From Eleginops maclovinus (Eukaryota > Chordata > Actinopteri > Perciformes > Eleginopidae): a stretch of DNA of 64,000 nucleotides. How positions within the stretch are numbered: position 1 is the stretch's first letter; every line of letters begins with the position of its first letter. Position numbers and translations under genes: made by a program. The stretch lies in assembly GCF_036324505.1 (NCBI RefSeq), contig NC_086360.1, positions 12,560,793-12,624,792 of the forward strand, written 5' to 3'. Shown here piece after piece: positions 51,126 to 63,751 of this stretch. The notes below the pieces were generated by a model, which was given only the letters and a program-made list of their open reading frames with translations, ran no database searches and was not told where the DNA came from.

Positions 51126-51707
51126 TGTACCATACGTTTTCACAAATGCTGCTACTTGGGAGCACACATACACACACTTACCAATGCAGACAGATACAAA
51201 ACAAAAAGGAAAATAAGATTAAAGATGATTCCCCTCCCTGTCCTTATTAGCTCCAGCAGTAGCTCCCTAATTCATTTATGGATCCACAGCAATCAGTTAA
51301 ACAACAATCTTGTTTCCAACTTTTTACTCAGACCTATTTAAAGTGTGCTGGGTGTGTATATGAGGATGTGACTGACTGAATGAGCAGAGAAGGAAATGAA
51401 AATGTAAAAAGAAGCATGTTTATTGACCGTCGCTCCTGGGAGAGGGATCCCTTCTCAGTGACTCTTCCTGAAGGTTTCCATCATTTTTTAAATTATAGTT
51501 TTTGAGAGGGTTTGGGATTGCACATTTCAAAGCGAGGGTCAAAATGGACATAGGGTGGTGTGTGCTGTTTTGGCCCACATAAATGAAATTGACTTGACTT
51601 TATTGGCACAGTTTCCATAACAAATAATCACAAGACACATTTTCTACAATATAATGTGTCATTAAGGGTTCCCACATCTTTGACAAAACGCTGAAAGCTT
51701 TCTCTGA

Positions 51708-51994
51708 TGAAGAAGACATACTTTTATTAATCCCTTACAGGGAATTGCTTTTCTCTACTCTGTTGTGTTGACACACATTATACACACAGAGGATATACAT
51801 GCACAAACACAGAGGAAATACATGCACACACAACCACATGCAGAGGAGAGGTGGCAGAGCAGAGAACTGGCACCTCTCCAGCTACCAGCTCACTCCATAT
51901 TTTTTTTGGTCCGATCGGGACGTGAACCGGCGACCCTTCGGTCCCAAGACCAAGTCCCTACTGACTGAGCCACTGCCGCCCCTGACTGAGCCAC
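51708..51994 (-). repeat. tRNA-derived SINE, copy 2 (inverted, internally deleted)
   Basis: Reverse complement of the SINE at 25451. Read on the minus strand it has the intact A-box region (ggctcagtcagtaggg), the B box (ggttcacgtcc) and the tail attaataaaagtatg. About 75 bases carrying the V-SINE-like core are deleted at a short repeat (ttctc/tctct). The tRNA-like head is partly duplicated at 51976-51994. Confidence 0.8.
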
Positions 51995-51999
51995 TTCCG

Positions 52000-53067
52000 C
52001 CCCGATGTATGCCGATGTATGCACTCCGGGAATTCTACATCTAGGTGATTGATGTATCATTTTATTTTAATGCAATTCTGAAAGTGTCGTTCGATTTACA
52101 CCTGAATGAAGTTTAAAAATCACTGTTCCTGGATGGCTATACTTCGGTAGATTCACATAAAACACTTGCATGAGCATGTTTTACCTTCAATGAATGAACT
52201 CTATGTGAACTTTAAGTGTGTTTTCTTGTAGAAGTTTTGAGTTCCTGGTTGGGAACAGTGATTGGAGTTTTGGTGTAATTCCAAAACCAAATCTTGATGT
52301 TTTTACCGTTCTGATTTTATTATTGGATTAAAAACTAAATATAGCATGTTATTTAGTGAGCTATTAAAGTGAAGGCAGGCAGAATATTTTAGTCAGGCAA
52401 GCTGTTTCCTGTTTTTATGTTGACCTAAGCTAACTCTCTCCTGGCTTTATAGCTTTATATTTACCATACAAACACGAGAGAGGTATCATAGCTTTAAACT
52501 AAGACTGATGGGAGATTCTTTTCTTAGTTGAACAGAACTGATTGAAAAAAAAGTAGATTGTTGGTTTTTGCTCACATCATTCAACAAGAAAACTATTTAA
52601 CATAAAACTATTTTGTAAATGAGACCGCTGACCTTAGTTTCCTGGCATCTTCCCTCTGCTCCTCCTCCCTTTGAAGCTAACAGTGACTGATTTCCGTGGT
52701 CGGCCTCTCTTCATCAGTGTGGATGGAGGGCTCCATGTGACTAACAGGAGGAGAGCATTCAGTAAAGCAAAGAGAAAGAGGCATTTATTTCTTATCACAG
52801 TCTCAACATTCAAACCTTGTTTAGCTTAGGAGTCGTTCTTTCAAAGCTTTCAACTGTTTAAAAAAAATAAAATGTTCTTAGTCCACTTTGAAAACCAAGA
52901 AGTAGGCCAGCAGGCAAACGACTCTCAAAACAACATCTCTCTTATGAGATTCAAAGGTCTCTAGTGTTGTCTTCTTGACCCATAAAGAACTCTATACTTT
53001 TGTGCAAACAACACAGAATATCATATTGTTACGTTTGCAATATTTTAGATTGCCCAATAAAGGTAAC

Positions 53068-53070
<3 letters not shown>
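52000..53070. other. Gene-poor spacer
   Basis: AT-rich, no exon or repeat boundary recognised. Confidence 0.45.

Positions 53071-53110
<40 letters not shown>
53071..53110. repeat. (ATT)n microsatellite
   Basis: About 13 uninterrupted ATT units. The same word aaggtaaca flanks both sides (53050s and 53111 on). Confidence 0.95.
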
Positions 53111-53111
<1 letters not shown>

Positions 53112-56100
53112 GGTAACATAACAACAACAGCAATATTCTGTAACTTCTTCAGTGTTTCTGATATCTTACACTCCACGGCATTTCGTGAGACTACAACAAA
53201 GGAAATGTAAGAGAAACAATATACAAGGCAGAATTGTGAAAGTTAACTGAGATGTTTAAGATAAATATTTCCTAAGCCTAACGTTTGCCAGTCAATGGTA
53301 ATGTTGAATGTCAAATGTCAAATACATTTTGCGAGGTTATTGATACGATTAATCATGAAAATAGAAACATAAAAACCAGCTTACTTTTAGCTTAAGGGAG
53401 GAAAGCATGAAGTTTGAATTGGATTTTGCTGACATGAATTCATATTTGTTAGCAATAGCAGTAATATAGCAATTGCAAAGTATGACAGCTGAATCCTTTT
53501 GTTTAATGTCAGGGTGTAAATGACATCTGCAAAGAAACTGGAACCAATTTGCTTCTACACTTAGCACTTTTCCTCCATGATAGGGGGCTAAGCCTAACAA
53601 CCAACAACCCCACCAGCTTGTTTCATTACATATGCAAATGTATTAATGACTCCCAACCAGCTTGGTTTTTAATGGATGGTTTTGGAAACCAAACTTCTCT
53701 TTTATTGTTACCTTGAAAGTATTAACTGGGTTAATTTACACTTTATGAGGCACTTAAATGAATGTAACTATTTGCCTGAATAAAATAAAACAATTTACAC
53801 AACATGAAAAACTTTTTCTATTTACGCTTTTCTGCTGCCTGAGGACACTAAAGCCAAACTGCATTGAAGAAGAACAACAGTCAAATACTCAGCTTGGCAC
53901 AGTATATCCTCCTGTCTCAGAGGGCCAAATGTGCTTGTCTGGGTGTGTGTGCGCTCATGTTTTAAATGTATGATCCTTGCAGTCTACGATTGTGAAAGGC
54001 AGATCTCCTTCTGTGGGTGTCATTGCGTCGCCAGATGACAAAAGCAGCTAAATGTGTGATCAGAGACAAAAAGGGAGCCATGAGAGCAGAGGGTAATTTG
54101 ATAGAGACGGGTGTTAGTGATTGACAGCTGAGAAATTCTCTAAATTGCTTATCAAGCATAGGGGCACTGAGTGATGGAATGAACAATGATAAAACATGAC
54201 ACGGGGCTAACACATACTTTGGCACATATTGGTGGTTATGGCTGGCTGAATATGTGAATAACTGTGAGTGTATTTCTCCCACATTCGTCTAAACAAATGA
54301 TCTCATATCCTGATACCTCTTTGAAAGGCTCATCATGCTCATCACCAGTCTGGCTTTAGTGAGTGTTTGCATGTGTGCTCTGTGTTCAATTTGTGCAGAA
54401 GTCTTATTATCTCAATATTTTTCCAATCTGAAAGTACAATAAATATCCAACTGACATTGTGTATATCATGCAGATGAAAACTCACATGGGATGGGTACTA
54501 ATTAAAGCTGTTCAAACCATACGTGGTGATTCAGAGTCAGTTGTTGATGTGTCTGCAATACAGAGATTGTTTAGAGACACATCACTTAGCTCAAAAACAT
54601 ATTAAATGTTCGCACCAACAATAAACGTGTTATTTTATAAAAAATGAACTATAAATATATAGGACTTGATTTGAATTCATCAATTCCCTTAGGATTGGGC
54701 TGTCATGCGATGAAGGGTTGAGAGAATGCTGCAGCTTTTCACTGCTTCTCAACACCATCAGAGCCCCTCCTTTCTTCCCAATTTAGACAAGAAGAATAAA
54801 GTGTAAATGAGGAAAAGTCAAAGAGACCATATAGATACGAATGCTAGCTACACCATAACCAAAAGAGTAATTCTGCTGATGATTGAGTGGTCCTGTTATA
54901 AGGGATGTAGCCCAAACTTACATTAAACCGTGTCAACTACTCAAGTTGAAGGCATGCACATCAAGCATGAATGACCTGTTCATATGTCATAAAAAATGTC
55001 AGTCTTGCTATATTTACTTGATGATAACATGAAAGATTCATAGGGAAATGTACTCAACACTTGTTAAGTACATTTCCTAAAAGGATTTCTGATTCTGATT
55101 CTGATTAATACGTAAACCTTTTTAATTGCCCTTCACAGTGAGTAACATTTATATTTGAATAATTAATAAAACACAAATGTATAGATCACATTGCTCTCTT
55201 TATATGTACAGGTTCCAACAGAAAATATCCCCCTGGTTCAGTGGTTTACTTCAGCTAATTAAGGATTATCTGCCTGTTTTAGCTTCCGTTAAAGTGTTAT
55301 GGTTTTCTCGCTTAGTCATCAACTAATCAACCTTGATATCATCAGCAACAAGCTGATGTTTTGGGCTAAATAGCTTTGAACGCAAGGCTTAGTGTATTCT
55401 ACACGCCCACCACCAATTAGCAGGGAGACAAAGTTATCAAACCAGATGAGGGGCCACATATTCTCCTTGAGGCTGCGTAGAGATCAAAAAGACCTACAAA
55501 TAAAATGATTGGACTTAGCTTGTGTGTGGGCAGTGACATGACTCCAAAAACATGTAAATTAAGGTCCGCACCCCTTGGATGCGTAAATAGGCAAATGATT
55601 GCATTCCACATAACAACTTTATTAGTTGAGAAAATGTCATTCTTTCGGCCTGTTCCTCTGCTGCCAAAGAGCATAAAATTAATACAGATTTAAGAGAGGT
55701 ATCAAACAACTATTGTGAAAACAAAGAGACCCAATTTATCATGATCAATCTACTTATCGTGTTTTTGTTTTGAAAACACCTGTACAGCAGCTTCTTCCCT
55801 CAAGCTTCTTACAGTGCTACACAGTGCTACCAGTATCGGGGTTTTTTTTAAAGAGAAATGATTTTTGGATGTTTTTGGCTCATGATTTTACTTATTAACA
55901 TGCCTTCATCCAGGCAGGGAGCAGTAATCAGTAAAATTACTTTGGATTAATGTAAAAATCAATCCAGGCCTGATCAATACGTTGATGCACCTACAATGGA
56001 ATACATCATTCCCCTGATGTCTTAGAAACAAATGCCTTGTTATAATGTGTGACAAAGAGAGATGACATGTAATGAATGCTTTATGTTTTGTGCGCTTCAT

Positions 56101-57265
56101 TTCCCCATTTGTTAAGCTGATTCAGTAATGTGTAAATTACAGCCCTACATTATGTATCCCTACAAGGAATTTTTAGGTGTACAATTCAGTCAATTTCATT
56201 CTATTGCATTTTATTGGCAGATATACTTCTAGCACTTTCGCTTTCATTGTTGTATAGCCAATGACTGTTTCATTGGTTATACAACTTCTGCACTCACTGT
56301 CTGTGAGTCTCTTATCTCTCTGGCTCTAGTCCTCTTTTAGCCCCTACTTTAGACAGGCTACAGTTTATCTGCCTTTGTTGATGACCTGCCCTGTTTAAAC
56401 CAGCCAAGTCAAACAAAAGAGGTTACCAGGGTGAAACTCAAACAAGAGGGTGACTTAACTCCACAATGAGCTCAAATACGAGATCCTCTTGTATGGCTTC
56501 AGTCAGACTAACATTTGATCCTTAAGGTTTTTAAAGTCAAGGTGGATCCTGAAAGGGATCACATTGATAAGACAAGCATTTTGGAACAAACCACTGCGAA
56601 TTGTAGAAAAGATTCCTTCAAAAAATGCACTACTGGTCATAATATAATATGTTTTCAGTAATTTGTCACACATAGTGCTTCCAATGTCATAAGCTCCTTT
56701 CTACATTCTCATTGAATTGAAATGAATGCACAATGATATTCTTAATTTTTAATGATTAGAGATTTATTAAAACAATAATAATTAACCCCTGTAATTAAAA
56801 TTACAAAAGGCACATTCCAAATGGTGTTAGTCACTAGAATTTTTTTTTATATTTAGAAGAATTAATACATGTACATGGCCTGATGCTAACGCAGAATTGT
56901 TATGGTAATGACCAACTTTAAAAAAAGAAGATTGCCGAAGAATTTATCTCATTTAAAATGTTTTATTTGTTTGCCAAATTAATTTTGAGTTATAATTAAT
57001 AACAAAACTAAATCCCGACTCAAGGTCCACTGAAAATGTTAAATGCTCTGAAAATATTAGCAGAGTAGGTTAAGCGGTTAAAATGGAGGATAAGGCCGTA
57101 AGTGCACCTTCAATTAGAATTGTAAAGTCCAACAATTTTTTGTTAAGGTGAAGATTAAACATCAAGGCTCTGGCGCTTGTTATTCTATTTAAACTGAGGA
57201 TATGAAATGGTAAGTGCACTGTATTTGGCCTTGCCCCATGCTAAATGAGTTGACTGCAGTAATAC
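53111..57265. other. Gene-poor spacer with one perfect short palindrome
   Basis: No coding exon recognised. An inverted repeat of 11 bp (ggaaatgtact / agtacatttcc) with a 12-base spacer is at 55044-55077, followed by a short (tgattc)n run at about 55088-55106. Confidence 0.45.
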
Positions 57266-57428
57266 CAGAGGTGGGAGAAGTACTCAGGTTGTGTACTTTG
57301 GTAAAAGTAGAAGTACCAGAGATTAGGAATAATCTGTAACAAGTAAAAATCCTGCAACCAAAATGTTACTCAAGTAAAAGTACATATCCAGCTTTTCCCT
57401 GAACTACCTGCTATAGTTTAATAAACTC
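57266..57428. mobile_element. hAT-type MITE, left part only
   Basis: Starts CAGAGGTGGGAGAAGTACTC and follows the MITE at 10537 through its interior (gtaaaagtagaag, ctgtaacaagta, aaaatgttactca, tagtttaat). It stops mid-element where the presumed BEL/Pao LTR begins. The right end is not in the window, consistent with an insertion having split it. Confidence 0.65.
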
Positions 57429-57908
57429 CCCTCTGGAAGGGTTATCCGGACAAGTACGGCGGATACAACTCGAGTCACTTTACGAAGTTTTATTGCGCAC
57501 ACATACACAATACATTCACCCACTGTTTCAGCTACGCTAGCCCGTTGGTAACGTTAGTTACTTAGTGACATTTAGTTAGGTTGTAAACCTGCAATGCAAA
57601 CACAAAACAAAACCCGAATTAACCAATGAAATTATACACTCGTTCATATTAACATTAATTCCTCATTTAACCTAGCTTAGTTTATAGTCACTCACCGACA
57701 AGGCGTACCAGTCCTGACCATCAATTGAATGAAAACAACAAAAGGGGGAGGCCCCTTGTGGCGAGTCGTGTATATACACACACACAGGTCGGAAACCAAG
57801 TATGATAACAAAATAAACCTTAATATAACATGAAAGATATTACAGCAATCAGTTACAGTAACCTGGTTTGATTACAATATAAATATAAACATAACTCTTC
57901 CTATCACT

Positions 57909-57949
<41 letters not shown>

Positions 57950-58165
57950 ATAGTTTCCTCTGCTGGAAAGTTCTACACCTCCCACTTGGGCTACTGATTC
58001 TCGAATCCAAGTAGGCCACCATAACCAGCTCAAACAGTTAAACTTCTATATGAATTTCACCCCATAACCATGCACATAACGTTGCACTCTTGAACATGAA
58101 TGCCACAATATGAATAACTATAGGATCAAGGCAGTTTTAATGTCCATAACCAACACTCATCATCC
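57428..58165 (-). repeat. Probable 3' LTR of the BEL/Pao element
   Basis: This non-coding stretch lies between the split MITE and the end of the pol region, where a 3' LTR is expected on the minus strand. An AATAAA on that strand (about 57490, gcgcaataaaacttc) sits near its outer end, as in the R region. It contains an (AT)n tract at 57914-57945. Exact LTR ends cannot be set because the 5' LTR lies outside the window. Confidence 0.5.
57914..57945. repeat. (AT)n microsatellite
   Basis: About 16 AT units inside the presumed LTR. Confidence 0.9.
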
Positions 58166-58174
58166 TTGATGAGA

Positions 58175-58325
58175 TGACATCTTGATATCCTTTACCGAAA
58201 CACACCACCAACCTCTAAGAGAATGGCGGTGGGGGGGCCTTGATCCTTTACCGAAACACACCATGGTGGGGCTCCTTTACTGTCCTTTACCAACCGAAAC
58301 ACACCATGGTGGGGAGGTCATTTGC
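58175..58325 (-). repeat. Short tandem motif and purine tracts before the 3' LTR
   Basis: The word cctttaccgaaacacacca occurs three times in 150 bases, spaced unequally, twice followed by tggtgggg. On the minus strand these are purine-rich runs directly before the presumed LTR, where retroelements place polypurine primers for plus-strand synthesis. Confidence 0.55.
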
Positions 58326-58860
58326 TCCTCCACTGGTAGCAGGACCACCAGCCTCCTAATGTCCCTGTGGAGGATGGTGGAGGGACAGTTCTCAGCACCA
58401 CGGCTTCTCTTGGACTGCCCGCGACACCCGGACAGCTCTGGCATGTTCTTACTCTCACGTCTCGTACTACACCCTTCACATCAGGACACGCCTCCACGAC
58501 TCGACCCAGCCTGAACTGGCCCCTCAGCGCGTTCTGGTCAGCCAACCACACCAGGTCCCCCGCCGCAACATTTCTAGCAGGCGCGTGCCACTTCTGTCGG
58601 ATGTAGAGACCCGGACCCGCCAGCTGGCTCCACCGCTTCCAGAACTTGTTGACCTCGATCTGGACTGCTCTCAGACGCACGACGGGGTAAGTTGGATACT
58701 CGAACCCTCCGGCGTCCCCACTGGGTCCTGCGCGTCCGAGCAGGAGGGAGTTGGGAGTGATAACTTCCACGGTCTCGTCTTGTACCTGGGCCCTGGCACC
58801 GATTGGTCTCTCATTCGACAGGTTAGCAGCCAGGTAGAGGAGGGTCTGGAACTCCAGAGC
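58318..58860 (-). pseudogene. BEL/Pao integrase C-terminal region
   Basis: Carries the conserved tail of BEL/Pao integrases (EVITPNSLLLGR, KFWKRWSQ, GDLVWLADQNALRGQFRLGRV). It is in a different frame from the integrase core upstream, so a frameshift lies near 58770-58863. Confidence 0.8.
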
Positions 58861-58862
58861 TG

Positions 58863-60083
58863 TCAGGATACCTTCTTCACCAACGCTCTCTTAAGCACAC
58901 GGACCGCTGCCTCAGCTGCCCCATTTCGGTGAGGAGAGCCAGCCGGGTGAAATACCCACGTCCAGTCGGTTCCTGCAGCTGCCGCCTTCCCTTGGACCTG
59001 ATCCTTGTCGATGTCACTTAGGAACTCATAAAGCTCCCGCAACACCGGCCTGGCGCCCACGAAGTTGGTTCCTTGATCCGACCAGAGCTTTCTTGGGTGA
59101 CCCCTGAGAGCTGTGAAGCGCTGGTACGTCTTCAGGAATCCTTCCGTTGACAGATCTTCCACGATGTCTGCATGCACTGCTCTCGAAGCCATACAACTGA
59201 ACACCACACCCCAGACTTTCATCTTTATTCTTCGTTTTACAGTGTCTCTAACGACGTAGGGACCGAAGAGATCCAGTGCCGCAAACTCAAAGGGTGCGGC
59301 TGGTTCAGTTCGTTCGAGGGGAAGCTCACTCATCACCTGTTTGCACATTCTTGCTTTGGTCTTTCGACAATGCATACAGGAGTCAATGACATTTCTGGCG
59401 ATCCTTGGTCCCTGTACCACCCATGCTTTAGACCTCACCCGGAGGAGTGTACCAGCAACACCTTCGTGGTTAGCCTCATGGGCCTCCCGCGAGAGTAGGG
59501 TGCTGATCCACGCATTGTGGGGGAGCAGAGGCACACCGATCTCCCCCTGGGTAATGATCTGGACCCTACCATGGCATCGCAGCAGTCCTGAAGCTTCATC
59601 CCTGCTGACAACGAGTCTGTTTAGTGTCGTCACAGGAAATGCAACTCCCTTCTGGGCGGCCAGGCACATGTCTTGGAATGCAGCTTTGAGTTCCCTTACT
59701 GTCAATACTGCCTCCCACTTTGCTGGCATAGAGGCTCTCCCTATATAGGCCAACCACTTCTTCACAGCTCTGCGGACATAACCGACTATTCCACAGAGCT
59801 TAGCTAGAGAACTGCACCTTGATGGATCCACTAGGTCTATGAGCGCAGCTCCCCACAGCGTCTCTGTTTCCGTGGTCTCGGTTGAGAACAATTTCATCCC
59901 ATTTTCTGAGGACGCTGGAGCCCCGCTAACTCCATCTGTGACTACTGGACCTTCACCACCAGGACTGTCGGGGTTTAACAACTTCCTTGCTTGAACTCTG
60001 GTGAGGACTGCCGAAAAGGCCTTTCTCTGGAGTTTGTTCACCATCTCTCTAGCATCGGTTGCCACTTCTGAAGCGGACTTCAT
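58863..60083 (-). pseudogene. BEL/Pao integrase core
   Basis: Open for 406 residues. It has an HHCC zinc-binding region (REAHEANHEG ... CMHCRK), then the integrase acids: Asp in FAALDLFGPY, Asp in LWSDQGTNFVGA and Glu in RNGAAEAAVRV. The whole catalytic triad is present. Stops separate it from the RNase H part (near 60090-60160), and a frameshift follows at its end, so the polyprotein is broken. Confidence 0.88.
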
Positions 60084-60161
60084 GGGCCAATCCTCGACTG
60101 GACTAGACAGGAACTTGGGACCCTCCTGCTACTCAGAGTCCCCACCTAGCAGTTCAGGAGA

Positions 60162-60915
60162 TCACCCCCTTGTGACTAGATCAGCGATGTTGACCTCACC
60201 TGGTATCCACCACCAGTCAGTCACGGGTCCAGCCTTCTGAATCTCTCCGATTCGGTTTGCGAAGAACGTCTGGAATCCGTAACTCTCTTTCTGGATAGCT
60301 CCCAGCACCGTCTGACTATCAACGAAGTGGTACCACCTCTCCACGTCCAATCGCCCATGCTTCAATACGTATCCCTTTAGACGTGTAGCAAAGACAGCCC
60401 CGCAGACCTCAGCCTTGACCGCGTCGCCTTTCTGGTTGAGGGGGGTTAACTTGGCCTTTGACTCCACCAGCCGTGTGACCACACCATCTGACTTCTCCCA
60501 TCGCAAGTACAATACAGCGCCATAGGACCCACAGCTCCCGTCAGAAAACGTGATTCCCCAGGGCTTACCCTTCTAGCCGGAGGGCGTGAGGCTTCTATGG
60601 AACTTGATGCTACTCAGGCGAGCGTACTCCTTGAACAGCTCAATTGCCTTTCCTCGGAGCTCGTCAGACAGAGGTTCATCCCAGGTGTCTTTATTAAGCC
60701 TGCCAGCCTCCTGGAAGGCTCTTCTCACAAGGATCACTCCTTTCTGTTTCACAGGTGTTGCTAGACCGATTGGGTCAAACAGCCCGGCAACCTGGCTCAG
60801 TAGAAACCGACGAGTCAGCGGTTTTGGTGTCTTCACTTCCACTTCTTCTTCCGCGAGGTCAATCTCAGTTCTCATCTTCTTCTTCCTTCTGGAGAAGTTG
60901 ATGGAGACCATCACA
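60162..60915 (-). pseudogene. BEL/Pao connection and RNase H-like region
   Basis: Two pieces in the same frame are split by one in-frame TAG at about 60572. The first (60573-60915) has RRFLLSQVAGLFDPIGLA, typical of the segment after BEL/Pao RT. The second begins with the RNase H-like FSDGSCGSYGAVLYLRW region and has KAEVCGAVFATRL, HFVDSQTVLGAI and WWWIPGEVNIADLVTRG. Confidence 0.82.
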
Positions 60916-60920
60916 AAGAG

Positions 60921-61560
60921 TGTCATGGCATTGGAATTTTTGGGGGTTTTAGCGCCACCTAGTGTCTTTCTAGTGAGGAAACACTCATTATTAATCCTGC
61001 CTTTTATTTTGATACTTACCTTCAGCTGATGTAACTTCCTGTGATGTCAAATCTAGCTAGAGTAGGAAGTTCATTACTTCAGTTGAGTCAGAACATGCCA
61101 AGGTGAAGAGATGCTCATCCTTGAAGGACGTTCTTGCCCTTGTTAAGGCTTTGCTTGTAAGTCAATGTTTATGATTTTGTGTATGAAGGACCAATTTATG
61201 CTTTTATGCATCTTAAGTTCATTTGTAGTCAAATTAATGGCAATACATCGTTTTTGTGTAGATAGAATGTCTGAAGAACTTCTGCAAGTCATGTAGAGCG
61301 AGCAAGCTAACTAGTATGTTATTTTCCTCACGTGATTTCTATGCTACACTGTGTATGTATGTAGAAGGATGAAGCAAACACACTTTTATGTACATTTCTG
61401 TTTGTTTATTTAGTTTACGAAGGAGAAAAGGAAGAATTCTGTAAACTTGAAGGATGGAGTAAATGTTCAAAACCCACTTCTGCCTCAGAAAGTCATTCCA
61501 TCGTTCTATTGTTAGCTGTCTGTCTAGTCAAGTGAATGGGCGCCTGGTGAGGACAGAACA
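60921..61560. mobile_element. 640-bp solo LTR inserted in the BEL/Pao pol region
   Basis: The insert starts TGTCATGG and ends GGACAGAACA, the TG...CA ends of an LTR, and is flanked by the 5-bp duplication aagag (60916-60920 and 61561-61565). It interrupts the RT coding frame, which continues in the expected order on both sides. No internal retroelement domains lie within, so it is a solo LTR left by recombination. Its sequence does not match the presumed LTR at 57.4-58.2 kb, so another family is likely. Confidence 0.85.
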
Positions 61561-61565
61561 AAGAG

Positions 61566-61850
61566 TGTGTCCTCTTGCACGAGGTAACCAACCCCCAGGG
61601 CTTTATTGTCTTCCTCCCCTAGCTGGTTGGGCAACATTAAAGTCACCGGCTTGGACTCTGTTCCTTCCCGCATCCCACTTTGACCAGACCGGACCCAGGG
61701 CTTGAGGTAGAAGCCTCCTGCTTTTAATATCTCTTGTCTAGGCATTCCGGGTCATTGTGGGACGTGAGGAGGTCATCGACGTAGGAGTCTAACTCAATGA
61801 CTTCTCTCCTCCCTCATATCAGAGAACTGGGGCAACTTTGCAGTCTCCCG
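61566..61850 (-). pseudogene. BEL/Pao reverse transcriptase, YVDD part
   Basis: On the minus strand ELDSYVDDLLTSHNDPE contains the RT catalytic Asp pair, followed by KAGGFYLKPWVRSGQSG. It is separated by a frameshift at about 61850 from the RT N-terminal half and is cut downstream by the solo LTR. Confidence 0.85.
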
Positions 61851-63751
61851 CATGGCAACCTGCGCAATGCACCCCCCGGTTTGTCTCCCATGTTCACCCT
61901 TACCACAGCGTAGTCCTCAATCTCCTCATTTGGTGAGTCCCTCCACAGGAATCGATGCACATGAACTTCTCGTTCCTCCAGCCACACCGAATTATACATC
62001 TTAGTGATGTCTCCGATAGCTGCGTGTCCTCCCTCCCGGAATCTGAGGAGCACCGCTCTGATGGGATTGAGGACATCTGGGCCTTTGAGTAACATGCTAT
62101 TCATGCTCACCCCTCTGAAATCCTGACTGCTATTCCAGACAAGGCGCACCGGCGTAGTCACTGAGTGGGGGTTTGGTGCGGTTAGGTGACTCACCCACCA
62201 TACGGCACCATCCCAGCTGTCCATTACGTCCTTGGTGAATTTAACAGCAGCTCCCCTCTCCACCATCTCGTGAACTTGCCTTGTGTAAGCCTCTTTCCAC
62301 ATGGGGTCTTTCATGAGCCGCTTCTCAGACCTCAGGAACGATGCTTCCACAGCCTTTCGGTTATTGGGAAGAGAGGCTGGGTTTTCCTTCCAGGGGTACA
62401 TTGCATCCCAGTGTGGCTGGCTGCTGTGTGTGTCACACTCTCTGAAGGTCAGGCCTGCCCTTATTATCTCCAGCTCCTTCTCGTCAGCCAGGGACATCTC
62501 CTTTCCTCCCGGTGGGCACTTTCCACAGCGACACCCTCCGCAGGCAGGGTCACAGGCCGCTCCGATACTGTCCCATCTCAGCCACTCAATGACCTCTTTA
62601 TTGCACGTTGCTGTCGTTCGAACTTCCACGCTGCTTTCTAGTTCCAAATGGCATCCCGGCCTTCCTACAAAGTGTTCTTCAACTTTGACGGCCACTGTCC
62701 TCATGGAGTGTGCGAAGTGCGTCTTTGAGTGCCATGTGGTCACCTCCACTTCTTCAAAGAGGTCCGGATGCATACCACTCACGCTCTTGCCTAGGGGACC
62801 GTCCCACAACACCAGGTCGCCGACCCTTTGCAGTCTTTGAGGAGCTAACCGGCCTTCTTGGGTACTGATCAGTAGATCGATCTCCTCTGGGCGGGCCAGT
62901 TCTCCCGGCTCAACTTCAGGAAAAAACTGCTCCAGCCGCTTCGATGTCACCACTCTGTCCACTTTAGCGATGTCTTCCATCCCGTAACAGATCATTTCGT
63001 GGAGCTTCAGGGTTCCTTGTGAGGTCCACACTTTTATTGTCACAAGATACCTTTTTGTATTAACTTTCACCTTCATTGTGCCGACACCATACACAACAAG
63101 TGAGATCGGTTCACCTGTCAGCCCTAGTCTTTCCGCAGCTTGGTGCGTAATGTAATTGGTGTCAGACGCAAGATCGACCAAGGCGCCAAGGCCGTCTCCT
63201 CTCTTTGTCGTGACAGGTACGAGCATCATGAGCACCGGATGTTCCTTCAAGCCGCTCTGTTCTATCAGACTCTCACCGGAACACACTCTCGACGTTACCT
63301 TGTTAGTACAAGCTCTGCGGACAGCTTGTAACTGGTGGGGAGTCAGTCCCAACTCGGCGAACACAACCTCTTGCTCCTCTGTCGGACCACGAGGTCCCCT
63401 CTTTCCTTCCGCTTTGTTTTCCCTCTTAACAGCATCCTCCTTTGTCGGTGCCATAGGGCAGAGGAAATAGTGGTGGTCCACAGGAGTGTCGCCCTTCTTA
63501 CACTCCTCCTTTCGACAGAGAAACCTTGAGGTGCAGGCACCATCGACCCCATGAACATCCAAGCACTTTGTACATGCTTTTGGCTTTTTCACCTGAGCTT
63601 TCTTCTCTGACAGATTGGCCTTCCTGAAAGTCTTACAGCGAAACAATTTTCCTCCGTGTTCTTCACCACCACACACAGTGCATGGCGACTGCTGGGAGTC
63701 TCTTTTGACCGCACTTGCTGTAGTCTTAGTGAACAATTTTTTTCTTTCCAT
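61814..63751 (-). pseudogene. BEL/Pao gag end, protease and reverse transcriptase N-terminal half
   Basis: Open for 645 residues. Zinc-binding Cys/His clusters (CTVCGGEEHGGKLFRC, CTKC, CRKEEC) come first. An aspartic-protease-like stretch ALVDLASDTNYITHQAAERL follows; its DLAS replaces the usual D(T/S)G, which may mean lost activity. Then come the linker with EEIDLLISTQ, a CxxC cluster (CDPACGGCRCGKC) and the RT fingers/palm with VRLVWNSSQDFRGVSMN and AIGDITKMYNSV (first RT Asp). Frame is lost at the 3' end before the YVDD box. Confidence 0.88.

Noticed and set aside
58182..60240. Plus-strand open frames of 79-135 residues
   Set aside because: They are opposite the BEL/Pao integrase and follow its codon pattern in reverse.
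62186..62840. Plus-strand open frames of 151 and 179 residues
   Set aside because: Antisense of the BEL/Pao RT region, no independent motifs.
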